Shown: piece after piece, positions 49,559 through 58,423 of the stretch
How the letters are laid out: every line of letters starts with the position of its first letter
How positions within the stretch are numbered: the first letter of the stretch is position 1
Assembly (NCBI GenBank): GCA_000720805.1
Contig: JODI01000012.1
Location: forward strand, 62,001 to 126,000
Source of the DNA: Streptomyces violaceoruber
GTDB lineage: Bacteria > Actinomycetota > Actinomycetes > Streptomycetales > Streptomycetaceae
Direction of reading: 5' to 3'
Length of the DNA stretch: 64,000 nucleotides
Position numbers and translations under genes: made by a program
Notes under the pieces: generated by a model
What the model saw: the letters and a program-made list of their open reading frames with translations, nothing else
Told to the model about the DNA's origin: nothing
Database searches by the model: none

Positions 49559-50707
49559 GTGCTTCTGAAAACCTTCGGCTGGTCGTTCGCGGTCACCGCG
49601 CTCGGCCTGGCCGCGGCGGTCTTCTACGGGGGGTGGACCGCCTTCGGTATCGTGGCGATCCTCTCCATTCTCGAGATCTCTCTCTCCTTCGACAACGCGG
49701 TGGTCAACGCCGGGATCCTGAAGAAGATGAGTGCCTTCTGGCAGAAGATCTTCCTCACGGTCGGCGTCCTCATCGCCGTCTTCGGCATGCGGCTGGTGTT
49801 CCCCGTCGTCATCGTCGCCATCAGCGCCAAGATCGGCCCGATCGACGCCGTCGACCTCGCCCTCAACAACAAGGACCAGTACCAGCAACTGGTCACCGAC
49901 GCCCACCCGGCGATCGCCGCCTTCGGTGGCATGTTCCTGCTCATGATCTTCCTCGACTTCATCTTCGAGGACCGTGACATCAAGTGGCTCGCCTGGCTGG
50001 AGCGGCCGCTGGCCAAGCTCGGCAAGGTCGACATGCTGTCGGTCTGCATCGCCCTGATCGTCCTGCTGATCACCGCCTTCACTTTCGCGACCCACGCCCA
50101 CCAGCACGGCGGAGCGCATGCCGACAAGGCGCAGACGGTCCTGATCTCGGGCATCGCCGGCCTGATCACCTACATGGTCGTCGGCGGCCTCTCCGGTTAC
50201 TTCGAGGACAAGCTCGAGGAAGAGGAGGAACGCGAACACGAGGAGGAGGAAGAGGCCCAGCGCAGCGGCAAGCAGCGCTCGGCGGTCACCTTGGCCGGCC
50301 AGGCCGCGTTCTTCATGTTCCTGTACCTCGAGGTCCTGGACGCGTCCTTCTCCTTCGACGGCGTCATCGGCGCCTTCGCCGTCACCAACGACATCGTCCT
50401 GATGGCCCTCGGCCTCGGCATCGGCGCCATGTACGTCCGGTCGCTCACGGTCTACCTGGTCCGCCAGGGCACCCTCGACGACTACGTCTACCTGGAGCAC
50501 GGCGCGCACTACGCGATCGGCGCGCTGGCCGTGCTCCTCATGGTCACCATCCAGTACCAGATCCACGAGGTCATCACCGGCCTCGTCGGCGTGGTCCTGA
50601 TCGCCTGGTCCTTCTGGTCCTCCGTGCGCCGCAACAAGGCCCTGGCGGCGGCCGAGGGAAAAGCGGCGGGCTCGGACGAGAAGACTGAGGTCTCGTCCGG
50701 GGTGTGA
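49559..50707 (+). CDS. TerC-family membrane protein (DUF475)
   Basis: 382 aa integral membrane protein with about eight helices. Paired acidic motifs SLSFDNAVVNAG (residues 42-53) and SFSFDGVIGAFA in the two halves are the internal repeat of the TerC/DUF475 family, thought to bind metal ions such as Mn or Ca. A highly charged cytoplasmic loop EEEEEREHEEEEEAQRSGK (about 220-240) links the halves, and a His-rich stretch HAHQHGGAHAD lies before it. GTG start 49 nt after TerD copy 2. TerC proteins are believed to recruit TerD proteins to the membrane. Confidence 0.92.
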   Translation: MLLKTFGWSFAVTALGLAAAVFYGGWTAFGIVAILSILEISLSFDNAVVNAGILKKMSAFWQKIFLTVGVLIAVFGMRLVFPVVIVAISAKIGPIDAVDLALNNKDQYQQLVTDAHPAIAAFGGMFLLMIFLDFIFEDRDIKWLAWLERPLAKLGKVDMLSVCIALIVLLITAFTFATHAHQHGGAHADKAQTVLISGIAGLITYMVVGGLSGYFEDKLEEEEEREHEEEEEAQRSGKQRSAVTLAGQAAFFMFLYLEVLDASFSFDGVIGAFAVTNDIVLMALGLGIGAMYVRSLTVYLVRQGTLDDYVYLEHGAHYAIGALAVLLMVTIQYQIHEVITGLVGVVLIAWSFWSSVRRNKALAAAEGKAAGSDEKTEVSSGV

Positions 50708-50836
50708 TCACCTTCTCAGTGAGGAACGCTCTGAGCGGGGCGGTGTCGGGGACGACCCCCGGTGCCGCCCCGTCGGCCGTCAAGGACAGCGGGTGCACGA
50801 CGGCCCGCGGTTCTTCAACTGGAACGTGGGGCGGGA

Positions 50837-51574
50837 ATGGGCTTCTTCGACGGACTCCGGCGTGGGCGCGAGGCCGACTTCGACTCGGGCAACGCCGCCA
50901 CCAACTCGATCGAACTGACCAAACGGCACAGTCAGGTCTCCCTCACCAAGCAGGGCGCGGCCACCGGGCATCTGCGCGTCAACCTGGCCTGGCGGATGCG
51001 GACCTCCGACGTGGGCGGTCCGCAGCGGGAGAGCCTGCTGCGGCATCCCTTCAAGGCGCTCAAGCCGCCGGAGGTCCTCGGACACAGCCAGAGCATGGTC
51101 AACGTCGACCTCGACCTGGGATGCCTCTACGAGCTCCAGGACGGCACCAAGGGGGTCGTACAGCCGCTCGGGAGCTATCTCGGCGACGTCAACGCCGCGC
51201 CGTACGTGAAGCTCAGCGGGGACGACCGGTTCGGGTCGGCGTCCGGGGAGACGATGTACGTCAACCTCGACCACCGCGATGCCATCAAGCGGCTGCTGGT
51301 CTTCGTCTACATCTACGACCAGACCCCCGCGTTCGACCGTACGCACGCCATCGTCACGCTGTACCCCAGCAACGGTCCGCGGATCGAGATACATCTCGAC
51401 GAACGGCACCCCCAGGCCCGGTCGTGCGCCGTCGTGATGATCGAGAACGTGAAGGGGGAACTGGTGGTACGGCGCGAGGTGAAGTTCGTCTACGGGTTCC
51501 AGGCCGAGCTGGACCGGTTGTACGGGTGGGGGCTGCAGTGGGGGCGCGGCTACAAGGCCAAGGCGGAACGCTGA
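50837..51574 (+). CDS. TerA-like tellurium resistance family protein
   Basis: 245 aa TerD-superfamily protein of the TerA-like type. Opening MGFFDGLRRGREADFDSGNA, then SIELTKRHSQVSLTKQG, the acidic strand MVNVDLDLGCLYELQDG, and a late AVVMIENVKGELVVRREVKF. It lacks the paired DFDLDAS loop, so calcium binding may be weaker. ATG at 50837 after GGGGCGGGA. Same strand as the TerC gene, 129 nt gap; convergent with the next TerD gene. Confidence 0.88.
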   Translation: MGFFDGLRRGREADFDSGNAATNSIELTKRHSQVSLTKQGAATGHLRVNLAWRMRTSDVGGPQRESLLRHPFKALKPPEVLGHSQSMVNVDLDLGCLYELQDGTKGVVQPLGSYLGDVNAAPYVKLSGDDRFGSASGETMYVNLDHRDAIKRLLVFVYIYDQTPAFDRTHAIVTLYPSNGPRIEIHLDERHPQARSCAVVMIENVKGELVVRREVKFVYGFQAELDRLYGWGLQWGRGYKAKAER

Positions 51575-51712
51575 CGCTCCGGCCGCCCGGAGGGCACGGG
51601 GGACCGCGCGCGGCCAGGACGCAGCCTCGGACGGACAGGGCGCGGCGACGCGGGGGGCTTACGGCCGCGGGCGACGGCACATCGGGATGCTCCCGGTGCT
51701 CCCGCGGAGCGC

Positions 51713-52579
51713 TCAGCGTCCGATGAACTGCGGGCCCTGGGGCGGCAGGCGGAACTCCGGGTCCGGGGTCGTCGCCGTCGGGGGGTAGCCGTACGCCGGC
51801 TGGCTCGTCGGGTGCGGGTAGCCGTAGGCCGGCTGGACCGCGGCGGCCGCGGGCTGCTGGGGGTAGCCGTAGGCCGGCTGGGTGGGTACCGCCGTCGGCT
51901 GCTCCGGGGGCAGCGGCTGGGAGGAGATGTCGGACGCCTGCTGGGTCGGGGCGCTCGGCTGGGGCGGGGCCGGGACGATCGCGGTCGCCATGATCTCCGG
52001 CGCCGCCTCCGGACCCTCTGCCATGCCCTCCGACTCGTCGACCGAGATGCCGTAGTTCGTCGCCAGGCCCTGCAGGCCGTTGTCGTAGCCCTCGCCCAGG
52101 GCGCGGAACTTCCAGCCCTCCCCGCGCCGGTACAGCTCGCCGCAGATCAGGACGGTCTCCTGGCCCGTCGTCGGCTTGATGTCGAAGCTGGTCAACGGCT
52201 CACCGTCGGCGACCGAGGCGTCGTACAGCAGAATGCACAGGCCCTGTACGCGGTCGAAGGTGACGCCGTCCGCCGAGGCGACCAGGAAAATCTGACTCAC
52301 ATCGGGCTCGACACCGGCGAGATCTGTCTGGATCGTGTCGGTGAGGCCCTCGGCGACACGTTTCTTGCCGAGTCGCCAGACCTTGCCCGAGGGGTGCCGG
52401 GGCTGGTTGTAGAAGACGAAGTCCTCGTCGGATCGCACACGACCGTCGGGGCCGAGGAGCAGCGCCGAGGCGTCGACGTCCGGAACCCCCTGCCCGGTCC
52501 CGGGCGCCCAGCGCAGCACGGCGCGTACCGTGGTGGCTTCGAGGGGGATGTTCGACCCCTTCAGCATCGCGTGCGTCAT
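51713..52579 (-). CDS. TerD-domain protein with QPAYGYP-repeat tail
   Basis: 288 aa. Residues 1-180 are a TerD domain ([52 protein letters not shown]). Residues 190-288 are a Pro/Gln/Ala-rich disordered tail with three QPAYGYP repeats, like low-complexity tails that drive phase separation or protein binding. Divergent from the aldolase gene of the Ter biosynthetic module (217 nt apart). The tail is not found in the other TerD proteins here. Confidence 0.92.
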   Translation of the reverse strand: MTHAMLKGSNIPLEATTVRAVLRWAPGTGQGVPDVDASALLLGPDGRVRSDEDFVFYNQPRHPSGKVWRLGKKRVAEGLTDTIQTDLAGVEPDVSQIFLVASADGVTFDRVQGLCILLYDASVADGEPLTSFDIKPTTGQETVLICGELYRRGEGWKFRALGEGYDNGLQGLATNYGISVDESEGMAEGPEAAPEIMATAIVPAPPQPSAPTQQASDISSQPLPPEQPTAVPTQPAYGYPQQPAAAAVQPAYGYPHPTSQPAYGYPPTATTPDPEFRLPPQGPQFIGR

Positions 52580-52664
52580 GCGGTCATCCTGCCCTCTCGG
52601 TCCTGGTCACGACAACGCGGGGGTGCCGGTTCGCCGGAGATTTCGTCTCTCCGTCGGCTTGTCG

Positions 52665-52690
52665 GTGTTCGTCTGTGTTCGTCTGTGTTA
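52665..52690 (+). repeat. 10-bp tandem repeat in the aldolase promoter region
   Basis: GTGTTCGTCT at 52665-52674 and 52675-52684, then GTGTTA at 52685-52690, in the divergent region between the TerD-tail gene and the aldolase gene. A one-helical-turn period suggests a regulator site. Confidence 0.5.
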
Positions 52691-52796
52691 CCTGAAATTC
52701 ATGCCTGGCGGGAATCCCGGACATGGATCTCTACGTACTATTACCGGCCACCTGTGAACGGATCGCAGGGGTCGCTCGGCCACCACGGGGGAGTTC

Positions 52797-53963
52797 ATGC
52801 GTCATTTCGGGCACATCGCCCCTGAGGTGCGGCAGCGCCTCTTCCACCAGCAGCCCACCGCGTTCACCGCGGACTCCCCGTCCCGGCTGCTGTCCGCGGC
52901 GCTGGGCGCAACGCTCTACAGCCCGGCCACCCGGCCGCTCCTCGCCGACGACATCGTCAAGCAGACCGAACGCGGCGTGGTCTCGATGGTGCTGTGCCTG
53001 GAGGACTCGATCGGCGACGAGGACGTCCCGTACGGCGAGGAGAACCTCGTACGCCAGTTCGCCGACCTCGCCGGACGCGGCCTCGCCGACCTGCCGCTGC
53101 TGTTCATCCGGGTCCGCGTGCCCGACCAGATCCCCGACCTGGTCCGGCGTCTGGGGCCTGCCGCCCGGCTGCTGTCCGGATTCGTGATGCCGAAGTTCAC
53201 CGAGGAACGCGGCATCCCCTTCCTGGAGGCCCTGCAGAGCGCCGAGGCCCAGAGCGGGCGGCGGCTGTTCGCCATGCCGGTGCTGGAGTCGCCCGAGCTG
53301 CTGTACCGCGAGTCCCGGGTGGAGACCCTGGAGGGCATCTTCCGCGCGGTCGACAAGTACCGCGAGCGGGTGCTGGCGCTGCGCCTGGGCGTGACCGACT
53401 TCTGCTCCTCGTACGGCCTGCGCAGGGCCCCCGACATGACCGCCTACGACGTCCAGATCGTCGCCTCCGTGATCGCCGATGTGGTGAACATGCTGGGGCG
53501 CGCCGACGGCACCGGGTTCACCGTGACCGGGCCGGTGTGGGAGTACTTCCGCGTCCAGGAACGCATGTTCAAGCCACAGCTGCGCCGCAGTCCCTTCCTG
53601 GAGGGACAGGCCGAGGAACTGCGCGAGGCCCTCCTGGAGCACGCCATGGACGGCCTGCTGCGCGAGATCACCCTCGACCAGGCCAACGGACTGCTCGGCA
53701 AGACCTGCATCCACCCCTCCCACGTACTGCCGGTGCACGCACTCTCCGTGGTCAGCCACGAGGAGTTCAGTGACGCCCAGGACATCCTGCGGCCCGAACG
53801 TGGTGGCGGCGGGGTGCTCAGGTCGGCCTACACGAACAAAATGAATGAAGTGAAGCCGCATCGCGCCTGGGCCGAGCGGACCCTGCTGCGCGCCGAGGTG
53901 TTCGGTGTGGCCAACGAGGACGTCGGTTTCGTGGACCTCCTCGCCGCCGGGATCCCGACCTGA
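52797..53963 (+). CDS. HpcH/HpaI aldolase/citrate-lyase-like enzyme of the Ter module
   Basis: 388 aa, (beta/alpha)8 enzyme of the citrate lyase beta subunit family that cleaves or joins C-C bonds next to a keto acid. Landmarks: ATLYSPATRP, MVLCLEDSIGDEDV (metal-binding acidic residues), FVMPKFTEERG, MPVLESPELLYRES (metal Glu), LRLGVTDFCSSYGLRR and GKTCIHPSHVLPVHAL. GGGGAG lies 3-5 nt before the ATG. First gene of aldolase-PRTase-HAD, the set proposed to make a nucleoside-like product in Ter systems; substrate unknown. Confidence 0.9.
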   Translation: MRHFGHIAPEVRQRLFHQQPTAFTADSPSRLLSAALGATLYSPATRPLLADDIVKQTERGVVSMVLCLEDSIGDEDVPYGEENLVRQFADLAGRGLADLPLLFIRVRVPDQIPDLVRRLGPAARLLSGFVMPKFTEERGIPFLEALQSAEAQSGRRLFAMPVLESPELLYRESRVETLEGIFRAVDKYRERVLALRLGVTDFCSSYGLRRAPDMTAYDVQIVASVIADVVNMLGRADGTGFTVTGPVWEYFRVQERMFKPQLRRSPFLEGQAEELREALLEHAMDGLLREITLDQANGLLGKTCIHPSHVLPVHALSVVSHEEFSDAQDILRPERGGGGVLRSAYTNKMNEVKPHRAWAERTLLRAEVFGVANEDVGFVDLLAAGIPT

Positions 53964-54000
53964 ACCGGCTCCTTCCCACCGGCTCCTACTCAAGGGACGC

Positions 54001-56469
54001 ATGAACATCGCAGTGAACAACGGGGTGTGGTCCGGCAGCTGGGTCGCCGAACGGCTCGGCGTCGAACTCGTGGGCGACGACACGCTGACCGACCTGCTGG
54101 GACTCGCGCTGCGCCGCAACCCCAAGCGGGCTCATCTGCTCGTCTCCCACGTGCTGGGCAAGCACGTACCGCAGTCACCCGCCGTCGTGTACGGCCACGG
54201 CCTCGCCCTCGGCCGGCGCGTCCGCGAGCTGCTGGGCGCCGACGAGGCCGACCGGGCGGTCGTCCTCGGATACGCGGAGACCGCCACCGGGCTCGGCCAC
54301 TCCGTCGCGGACGGCCTCGGCACGGCCCCCTGTCTGCACTCCACCCGCCGCCCGGTCCCGGGCGTGGCCCCGGCGGGCGGCTTCGAGGAGTCCCACTCGC
54401 ACGCCACCTCCCATCTGCTGCTGCCGGAGGACCCGGCACTGCTGGTGGGCGACGGGCCGCTGGTACTGGTCGACGACGAGTTCTCCACCGGCAACACCGT
54501 CCTGAACACCATTCGTGACCTGCACGAACGCTATCCGCGGCGACGCTATGTGGTGGTCGCCCTGGTCGACATGCGCTCGGCGGCCGACGCCGGCCGGCTG
54601 GACCTGTTCGCCCAGGAGATCGGCGCCCGCGTGGACCTGGTCGCGGCGGCCTCGGGGACCGTACGGCTCCCCGAAGGTGTGCTGGAGAAGGGCCAGGAGC
54701 TGGTCGCCCGGCACGAGTCCCCTGCCCAGCAGGGACAGCAGCCCCCTGGCCGGGTGGCCCGGGTGGTCCGGGTCGACCTGTGCTGGCCGCGCGGCCTGCC
54801 CGACGGCGGGCGGCACGGCTTCACGCCCCGGCATCGCATACGCCTCGACAACGCCCTGCCCGCCATGGCCGCCCGGCTCGCCGGGGCGATACCGGACGAC
54901 GCCCGGCGCGTCCTCGTGCTCGGCTTCGAGGAGCTGATGTACGCGCCGCTGCGGCTCGCCCGTGAACTGGAGCAGGTCACGGACGCCGAGGTGCGCTACT
55001 CGACCACCACCCGCTCGCCCGTCCTCGCGGTCGACGACCCCGGGTACGCGATACGCAGCCGCCTCGTCTTCCCCGCCCATGACGACCCGGCCGACGGACC
55101 CGGCGAGCGCTATGCCTACAACGTGGCGGGCGCCGGCTTCGACACCGTCGTCGCCGTCGTCGACTCGGTCGCGGACACCCCCGAACTGCACGCGCCGGAC
55201 GGCCTGTTGGCCCAACTCGCCGCGCACACCCCGCACGTCCTGCTCGCGGTCGTTCCTTCCTACGTCCCCGAGGCGCCGTACGTTCCCGCCTTTCCTGGAG
55301 AGAGTCCCGCCATGCTGCCCGAGCCCCTCCGCGGCCCTGCCTTCTCCTCGTACCCGCCCGAGGAGGTCGGCTGGCTGCTCCAGGATCTCTCGGAGGTGAC
55401 GCTGGAGGCGCCGACCGAGGAGCGCGAGGAGGCGATCCAGAGCGGCGGCGCGCACTACGCCGAGTCGCTGCCCGTGGAGTACCAGCCCAGCGAGCAGTAC
55501 CAGGAGCTGTTCCGCACGGCCCTGGAGGCCTCGGCGGAGCGGCTGGCGAAGGGCGTGGGCGCCGTCACCGAGCTCGTGCTGGCCGAACGGTCGCCGCGCC
55601 CGGTGCTGGTCTCGCTGGCCCGCGCGGGCACCCCGATCGGTGTGCTGATGCGCCGCTGGGCACAGTTCCGGCACGGCCTCGACCTGCCGCACTACGCCGT
55701 GTCCATCGTGCGCGGCCGGGGCATCGACGCCAACGCGCTGCGCTGGCTGGCCGCCCACCACGACCCCCGTGACGTCGTGTTCGTCGACGGCTGGACCGGC
55801 AAGGGCGCCATCACCCGCGAACTCGCCGACGCCGTCAAGGAGTTCGAGGCGGCGGGCGGTGCGGCCGGCTTCGACCCGGAGATCGCCGTCCTCGCCGACC
55901 CCGGCTCCTGCGTGCGCACGTACGGCACCCGCGAGGACTTCCTCATCCCCTCCGCCTGCCTCAACTCGACGGTGTCCGGCCTGATCTCGCGCACCGTCCT
56001 GCGCGCCGACCTGGTCGGCCCGAACGACTTCCACGGCGCGAAGTTCTACCGCGAACTCGCCGGCGCCGATGTGTCCGTCGCCTTCCTGGACGCGGTCGCC
56101 GCACGCTTCCCGGATGTCGTGGAGGACGTGGACGCGCAGGCCAAGGAGTTGCTGTCCGGTGACCGCGCTCCCACCTGGGAGGGCTGGGCGGCCGTCGAGC
56201 GGATCAGCGAGGAGTACGGCATTCACGACGTCAACCTCGTCAAGCCCGGGGTGGGCGAGACCACCCGGGTGCTGCTGCGCCGGGTGCCCTGGAAGATCCT
56301 GGCCCGGGCCGGCGCGGGCGCCGACCTCGACCATGTCCGACTGCTGGCCGAACAGAGAGGTGTCCCGGTGGAAGAGGTCGCCGAACTCCCGTACACCTGC
56401 GTGGGATTGATCCACCCGAAGTACACGCGGGGCGCGACGGGCGCCGACGGCAGGGCGGTGACGGTCTGA
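54001..56469 (+). CDS. Fused phosphoribosyltransferase-TRSP-StiP protein
   Basis: 822 aa. The N-half is a phosphoribosyltransferase with PRPP loop LVLVDDEFSTGNTVLN (near residues 155-170), followed by a TRSP-type domain (about 250-430). The C-half (from residue 438) is a StiP/PRTase-like unit: PAFSSYPPEEVGWLLQDLSE, VLVSLARAGTPIGVLMRRW and a second PRPP-like loop DVVFVDGWTGKGAITREL (near 590-607). These halves are usually separate genes in Ter clusters. An internal ATG at 55312 with GGAGAGAG upstream could also start the StiP part alone. AAGGGA lies 3-4 nt before ATG 54001. Confidence 0.9.
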   Translation: MNIAVNNGVWSGSWVAERLGVELVGDDTLTDLLGLALRRNPKRAHLLVSHVLGKHVPQSPAVVYGHGLALGRRVRELLGADEADRAVVLGYAETATGLGHSVADGLGTAPCLHSTRRPVPGVAPAGGFEESHSHATSHLLLPEDPALLVGDGPLVLVDDEFSTGNTVLNTIRDLHERYPRRRYVVVALVDMRSAADAGRLDLFAQEIGARVDLVAAASGTVRLPEGVLEKGQELVARHESPAQQGQQPPGRVARVVRVDLCWPRGLPDGGRHGFTPRHRIRLDNALPAMAARLAGAIPDDARRVLVLGFEELMYAPLRLARELEQVTDAEVRYSTTTRSPVLAVDDPGYAIRSRLVFPAHDDPADGPGERYAYNVAGAGFDTVVAVVDSVADTPELHAPDGLLAQLAAHTPHVLLAVVPSYVPEAPYVPAFPGESPAMLPEPLRGPAFSSYPPEEVGWLLQDLSEVTLEAPTEEREEAIQSGGAHYAESLPVEYQPSEQYQELFRTALEASAERLAKGVGAVTELVLAERSPRPVLVSLARAGTPIGVLMRRWAQFRHGLDLPHYAVSIVRGRGIDANALRWLAAHHDPRDVVFVDGWTGKGAITRELADAVKEFEAAGGAAGFDPEIAVLADPGSCVRTYGTREDFLIPSACLNSTVSGLISRTVLRADLVGPNDFHGAKFYRELAGADVSVAFLDAVAARFPDVVEDVDAQAKELLSGDRAPTWEGWAAVERISEEYGIHDVNLVKPGVGETTRVLLRRVPWKILARAGAGADLDHVRLLAEQRGVPVEEVAELPYTCVGLIHPKYTRGATGADGRAVTV

Positions 56470-57284
56470 TGCCGGTGCTGGTGGCGAGCGACCTCGACCG
56501 CACACTCATCTACTCCGCGGCGGCCCTCGCGCTGACCATGCCGGACGCGCGGGCGCCCCGGCTGCTGTGCGTCGAGGTGCACGAGAGCAAGCCGCTGTCC
56601 TACCTGACGGAGACGGCCGCCGGGCTGCTCTCGGAGCTCGGGGACGCGGCGGTCTTCGTGCCGACGACGACCCGCACCCGCAAGCAGTACCAGCGCATCA
56701 GCCTGCCGGGCCCTCCGCCCACGTACGCGATCTGCGCCAACGGCGGCCACCTCCTGGTGGACGGCGTCTCCGACCCCGACTGGCACGCGCGCGTGACGGC
56801 CCGGCTCGCCGAGGAATGCGCCTCGCTGGACGAGGTGCGCGAGCACCTGATGGCCACGGCCGATCCCTTGTGGGTGCGCAAGCACCGGATCGCCGAGGAC
56901 CTCTTCGCCTACCTGGTCGTCGAACGCGAACTCCTCCCCGAGGACTGGGTGAAGGAACTCGCTGTCTGGGCGGAGAACCGGGGCTGGACGGTCTCCCTCC
57001 AGGGCCGCAAGATCTACGCCGTCCCGAAGCCGCTCACCAAGAGCGCGGCCGTGCGCGAGGTCGCCCGCCGCACCGGTGCCACCCTCACCCTCGCCGCCGG
57101 CGACTCCCTCCTCGACGCCGACCTCCTCCTCGCCGCGGACCGGGGCTGGCGCCCGGGACACGGCGAGCTGGCCGACGCCGGCTGGACCGCCCCGGCGATC
57201 AGCGCGCTGCCCGAACGCGGGGTGCTGGCGGGGGAGCGGATCCTGCGGGAGTTCCTGCGGGTGGCACGGCAGGGGACCGTCTGA
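56469..57284 (+). CDS. HAD family hydrolase of the Ter module
   Basis: 271 aa HAD phosphatase. The nucleophile motif is ASDLDRTLI (Asp8 and Asp10), motif II lies in VPTTTRTRKQYQ, the catalytic Lys in KPLTKSAAVREVA and motif IV in AAGDSLLDADLLL. A C2-type cap (about 80-190) points to a small phosphorylated substrate such as a sugar or nucleotide. The ATG shares one base with the stop of the PRTase gene (TGATG), so it works in the same pathway, plausibly removing phosphate from a PRTase product. Confidence 0.92.
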   Translation: MPVLVASDLDRTLIYSAAALALTMPDARAPRLLCVEVHESKPLSYLTETAAGLLSELGDAAVFVPTTTRTRKQYQRISLPGPPPTYAICANGGHLLVDGVSDPDWHARVTARLAEECASLDEVREHLMATADPLWVRKHRIAEDLFAYLVVERELLPEDWVKELAVWAENRGWTVSLQGRKIYAVPKPLTKSAAVREVARRTGATLTLAAGDSLLDADLLLAADRGWRPGHGELADAGWTAPAISALPERGVLAGERILREFLRVARQGTV

Positions 57285-57315
57285 GGACCGGCCCTCGGTG
57301 CGGGCGACCCTCGAG

Positions 57316-57590
57316 GTGACCACCATGAGCGGGGGGTGGCCTCGGCGGCGGCCTTCAGGTCGCTGAGCCAGGCTTCGAGGCCTGCGCCGAGCGCCGCGGT
57401 CGCGGTGGCACATCCGCCTCGACCTGGGCGCCGGTCCAGGTCTCCTCGGTGTGGACCTGGACGCCGCCCCGGACTCTCCTGATGGTCCACAGGTGGACAC
57501 CTTCGTCGATGCGCTGCCCTTCACCGACCGCGGGCCCGCTCCACAGGACCCAGCTCTTCGCCGCGGAACTGGACGAGTTGTTGGCGCACT
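57316..57590 (-). pseudogene. Remnant of an SRPBCC/polyketide-cyclase-like gene
   Basis: The minus strand shows homology to the C-terminal half of an SRPBCC protein split over two frames: SWVLWSGPAVGEG, GVHLWTIRRVRGGVQVHTEE and TWTGAQVEAD, then after a one-base deletion ATAALGAGLEAWLSDLKAAA. No start codon with ribosome site and no upstream half are present, so the gene is truncated and frameshifted. It lies between the Ter module and the DedA gene. Confidence 0.6.
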
Positions 57591-57610
57591 GAGCAGCACG
57601 AGGAACGCGG

Positions 57611-58291
57611 CTACGGATGCCGGCGCGCGTCCCGCCCTCCCCTGCGACGCCCCGGCCCCGGGCGCCGCAGCAGGCGGATGCCGGCGAACATCAGGACCGC
57701 CAGGACGGCCACGGCGAGGACCACCTTCGAGTACGCGGAGACGATCGCCGTGACCTCCTCCCAGTTGTCGCCCAGGGCGTACCCCGCGAGCACGAACGCG
57801 GTGTTCCAGATCGCGCTGCCCAGCGTCGTCAGGCCGACGAACACCGGAAGGGGCATGCGCTCGACGCCGGCGGGCACCGATATCAGGCTGCGGAAGATCG
57901 GGATCATGCGGCCGAAGAACACCGCCTTGGTGCCGTGCCGCAGGAACCACGCCTCCGTCTTCTCTATGTCCGTCACCTTCACCAGCGGCAACCGGGCCGC
58001 TATCGCCACCGTGCGGTCACGGCCGAGCAGCGCACCGACCCCGTACAGCGCCAGCGCGCCGACCACCGAACCCGCGGTTGTCCACAGCAGGACGGCGAAC
58101 AGGTTCATCCGCCCGGCGCTCGCCGCGAATCCGGCGAGCGGCAGGATCACCTCGCTCGGCAGCGGAGGAAACAGGTTCTCCAGGGCGATGGCGATGCCCG
58201 CGCCGGGCGCGCCCAACGTGTCCATGAGGTCGTTGATCCACCGCGGGGCCGCACCCCCGTCCGTGACTGTCTGCGCTGCGATGGCTGTCAT
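57611..58291 (-). CDS. DedA family membrane protein
   Basis: 226 aa. Motifs of the DedA (SNARE-associated Golgi) family: ENLFPPLPSEVILPLAGF (residues 37-54) and FFGRMIPIFRSLISVPAG (about 123-140), with four to five helices and a basic tail. DedA proteins act as lipid flippases or proton-dependent transporters, with undecaprenyl phosphate as a known cargo. ATG at 58289-58291 is 7 nt after a minus-strand TACCGT, so a leaderless mRNA is likely. Confidence 0.92.
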   Translation of the reverse strand: MTAIAAQTVTDGGAAPRWINDLMDTLGAPGAGIAIALENLFPPLPSEVILPLAGFAASAGRMNLFAVLLWTTAGSVVGALALYGVGALLGRDRTVAIAARLPLVKVTDIEKTEAWFLRHGTKAVFFGRMIPIFRSLISVPAGVERMPLPVFVGLTTLGSAIWNTAFVLAGYALGDNWEEVTAIVSAYSKVVLAVAVLAVLMFAGIRLLRRPGPGRRRGGRDARRHP

Positions 58292-58298
58292 GCCGATC

Positions 58299-58304
58299 AC
58301 GGTA
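58299..58304 (-). promoter_or_regulatory. -10 box for leaderless DedA mRNA
   Basis: Minus-strand TACCGT, 7 nt before the DedA ATG. Confidence 0.5.
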
Positions 58305-58410
58305 GGAAATCCCAGCTGAAGGAGCCCTGAGGAAGACCGCACGATCCACTGCGGTCAACCGCATTCCGGAATTGCGGTTTTCCGCAGTGTGCGCGGTCCT
58401 CGCCCCCGGC

Positions 58411-58416
58411 TAGCCT
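58411..58416 (+). promoter_or_regulatory. -10 box for leaderless kinase mRNA
   Basis: TAGCCT is followed by 7 nt and the ATG of the histidine kinase at 58424. No ribosome site exists. Confidence 0.5.
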
Positions 58417-58423
58417 CGCGATC

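Noticed and set aside
48247..51574. Tellurite resistance as the assured function of the Ter genes
   Set aside because: The family name is historical; sequence supports calcium-binding TerD and TerC-type proteins but not tellurite detoxification in this strain.
54175..56505. 776-codon minus-strand frame opposite the PRTase fusion
   Set aside because: Antisense of a gene with clear PRPP motifs; no start signal.
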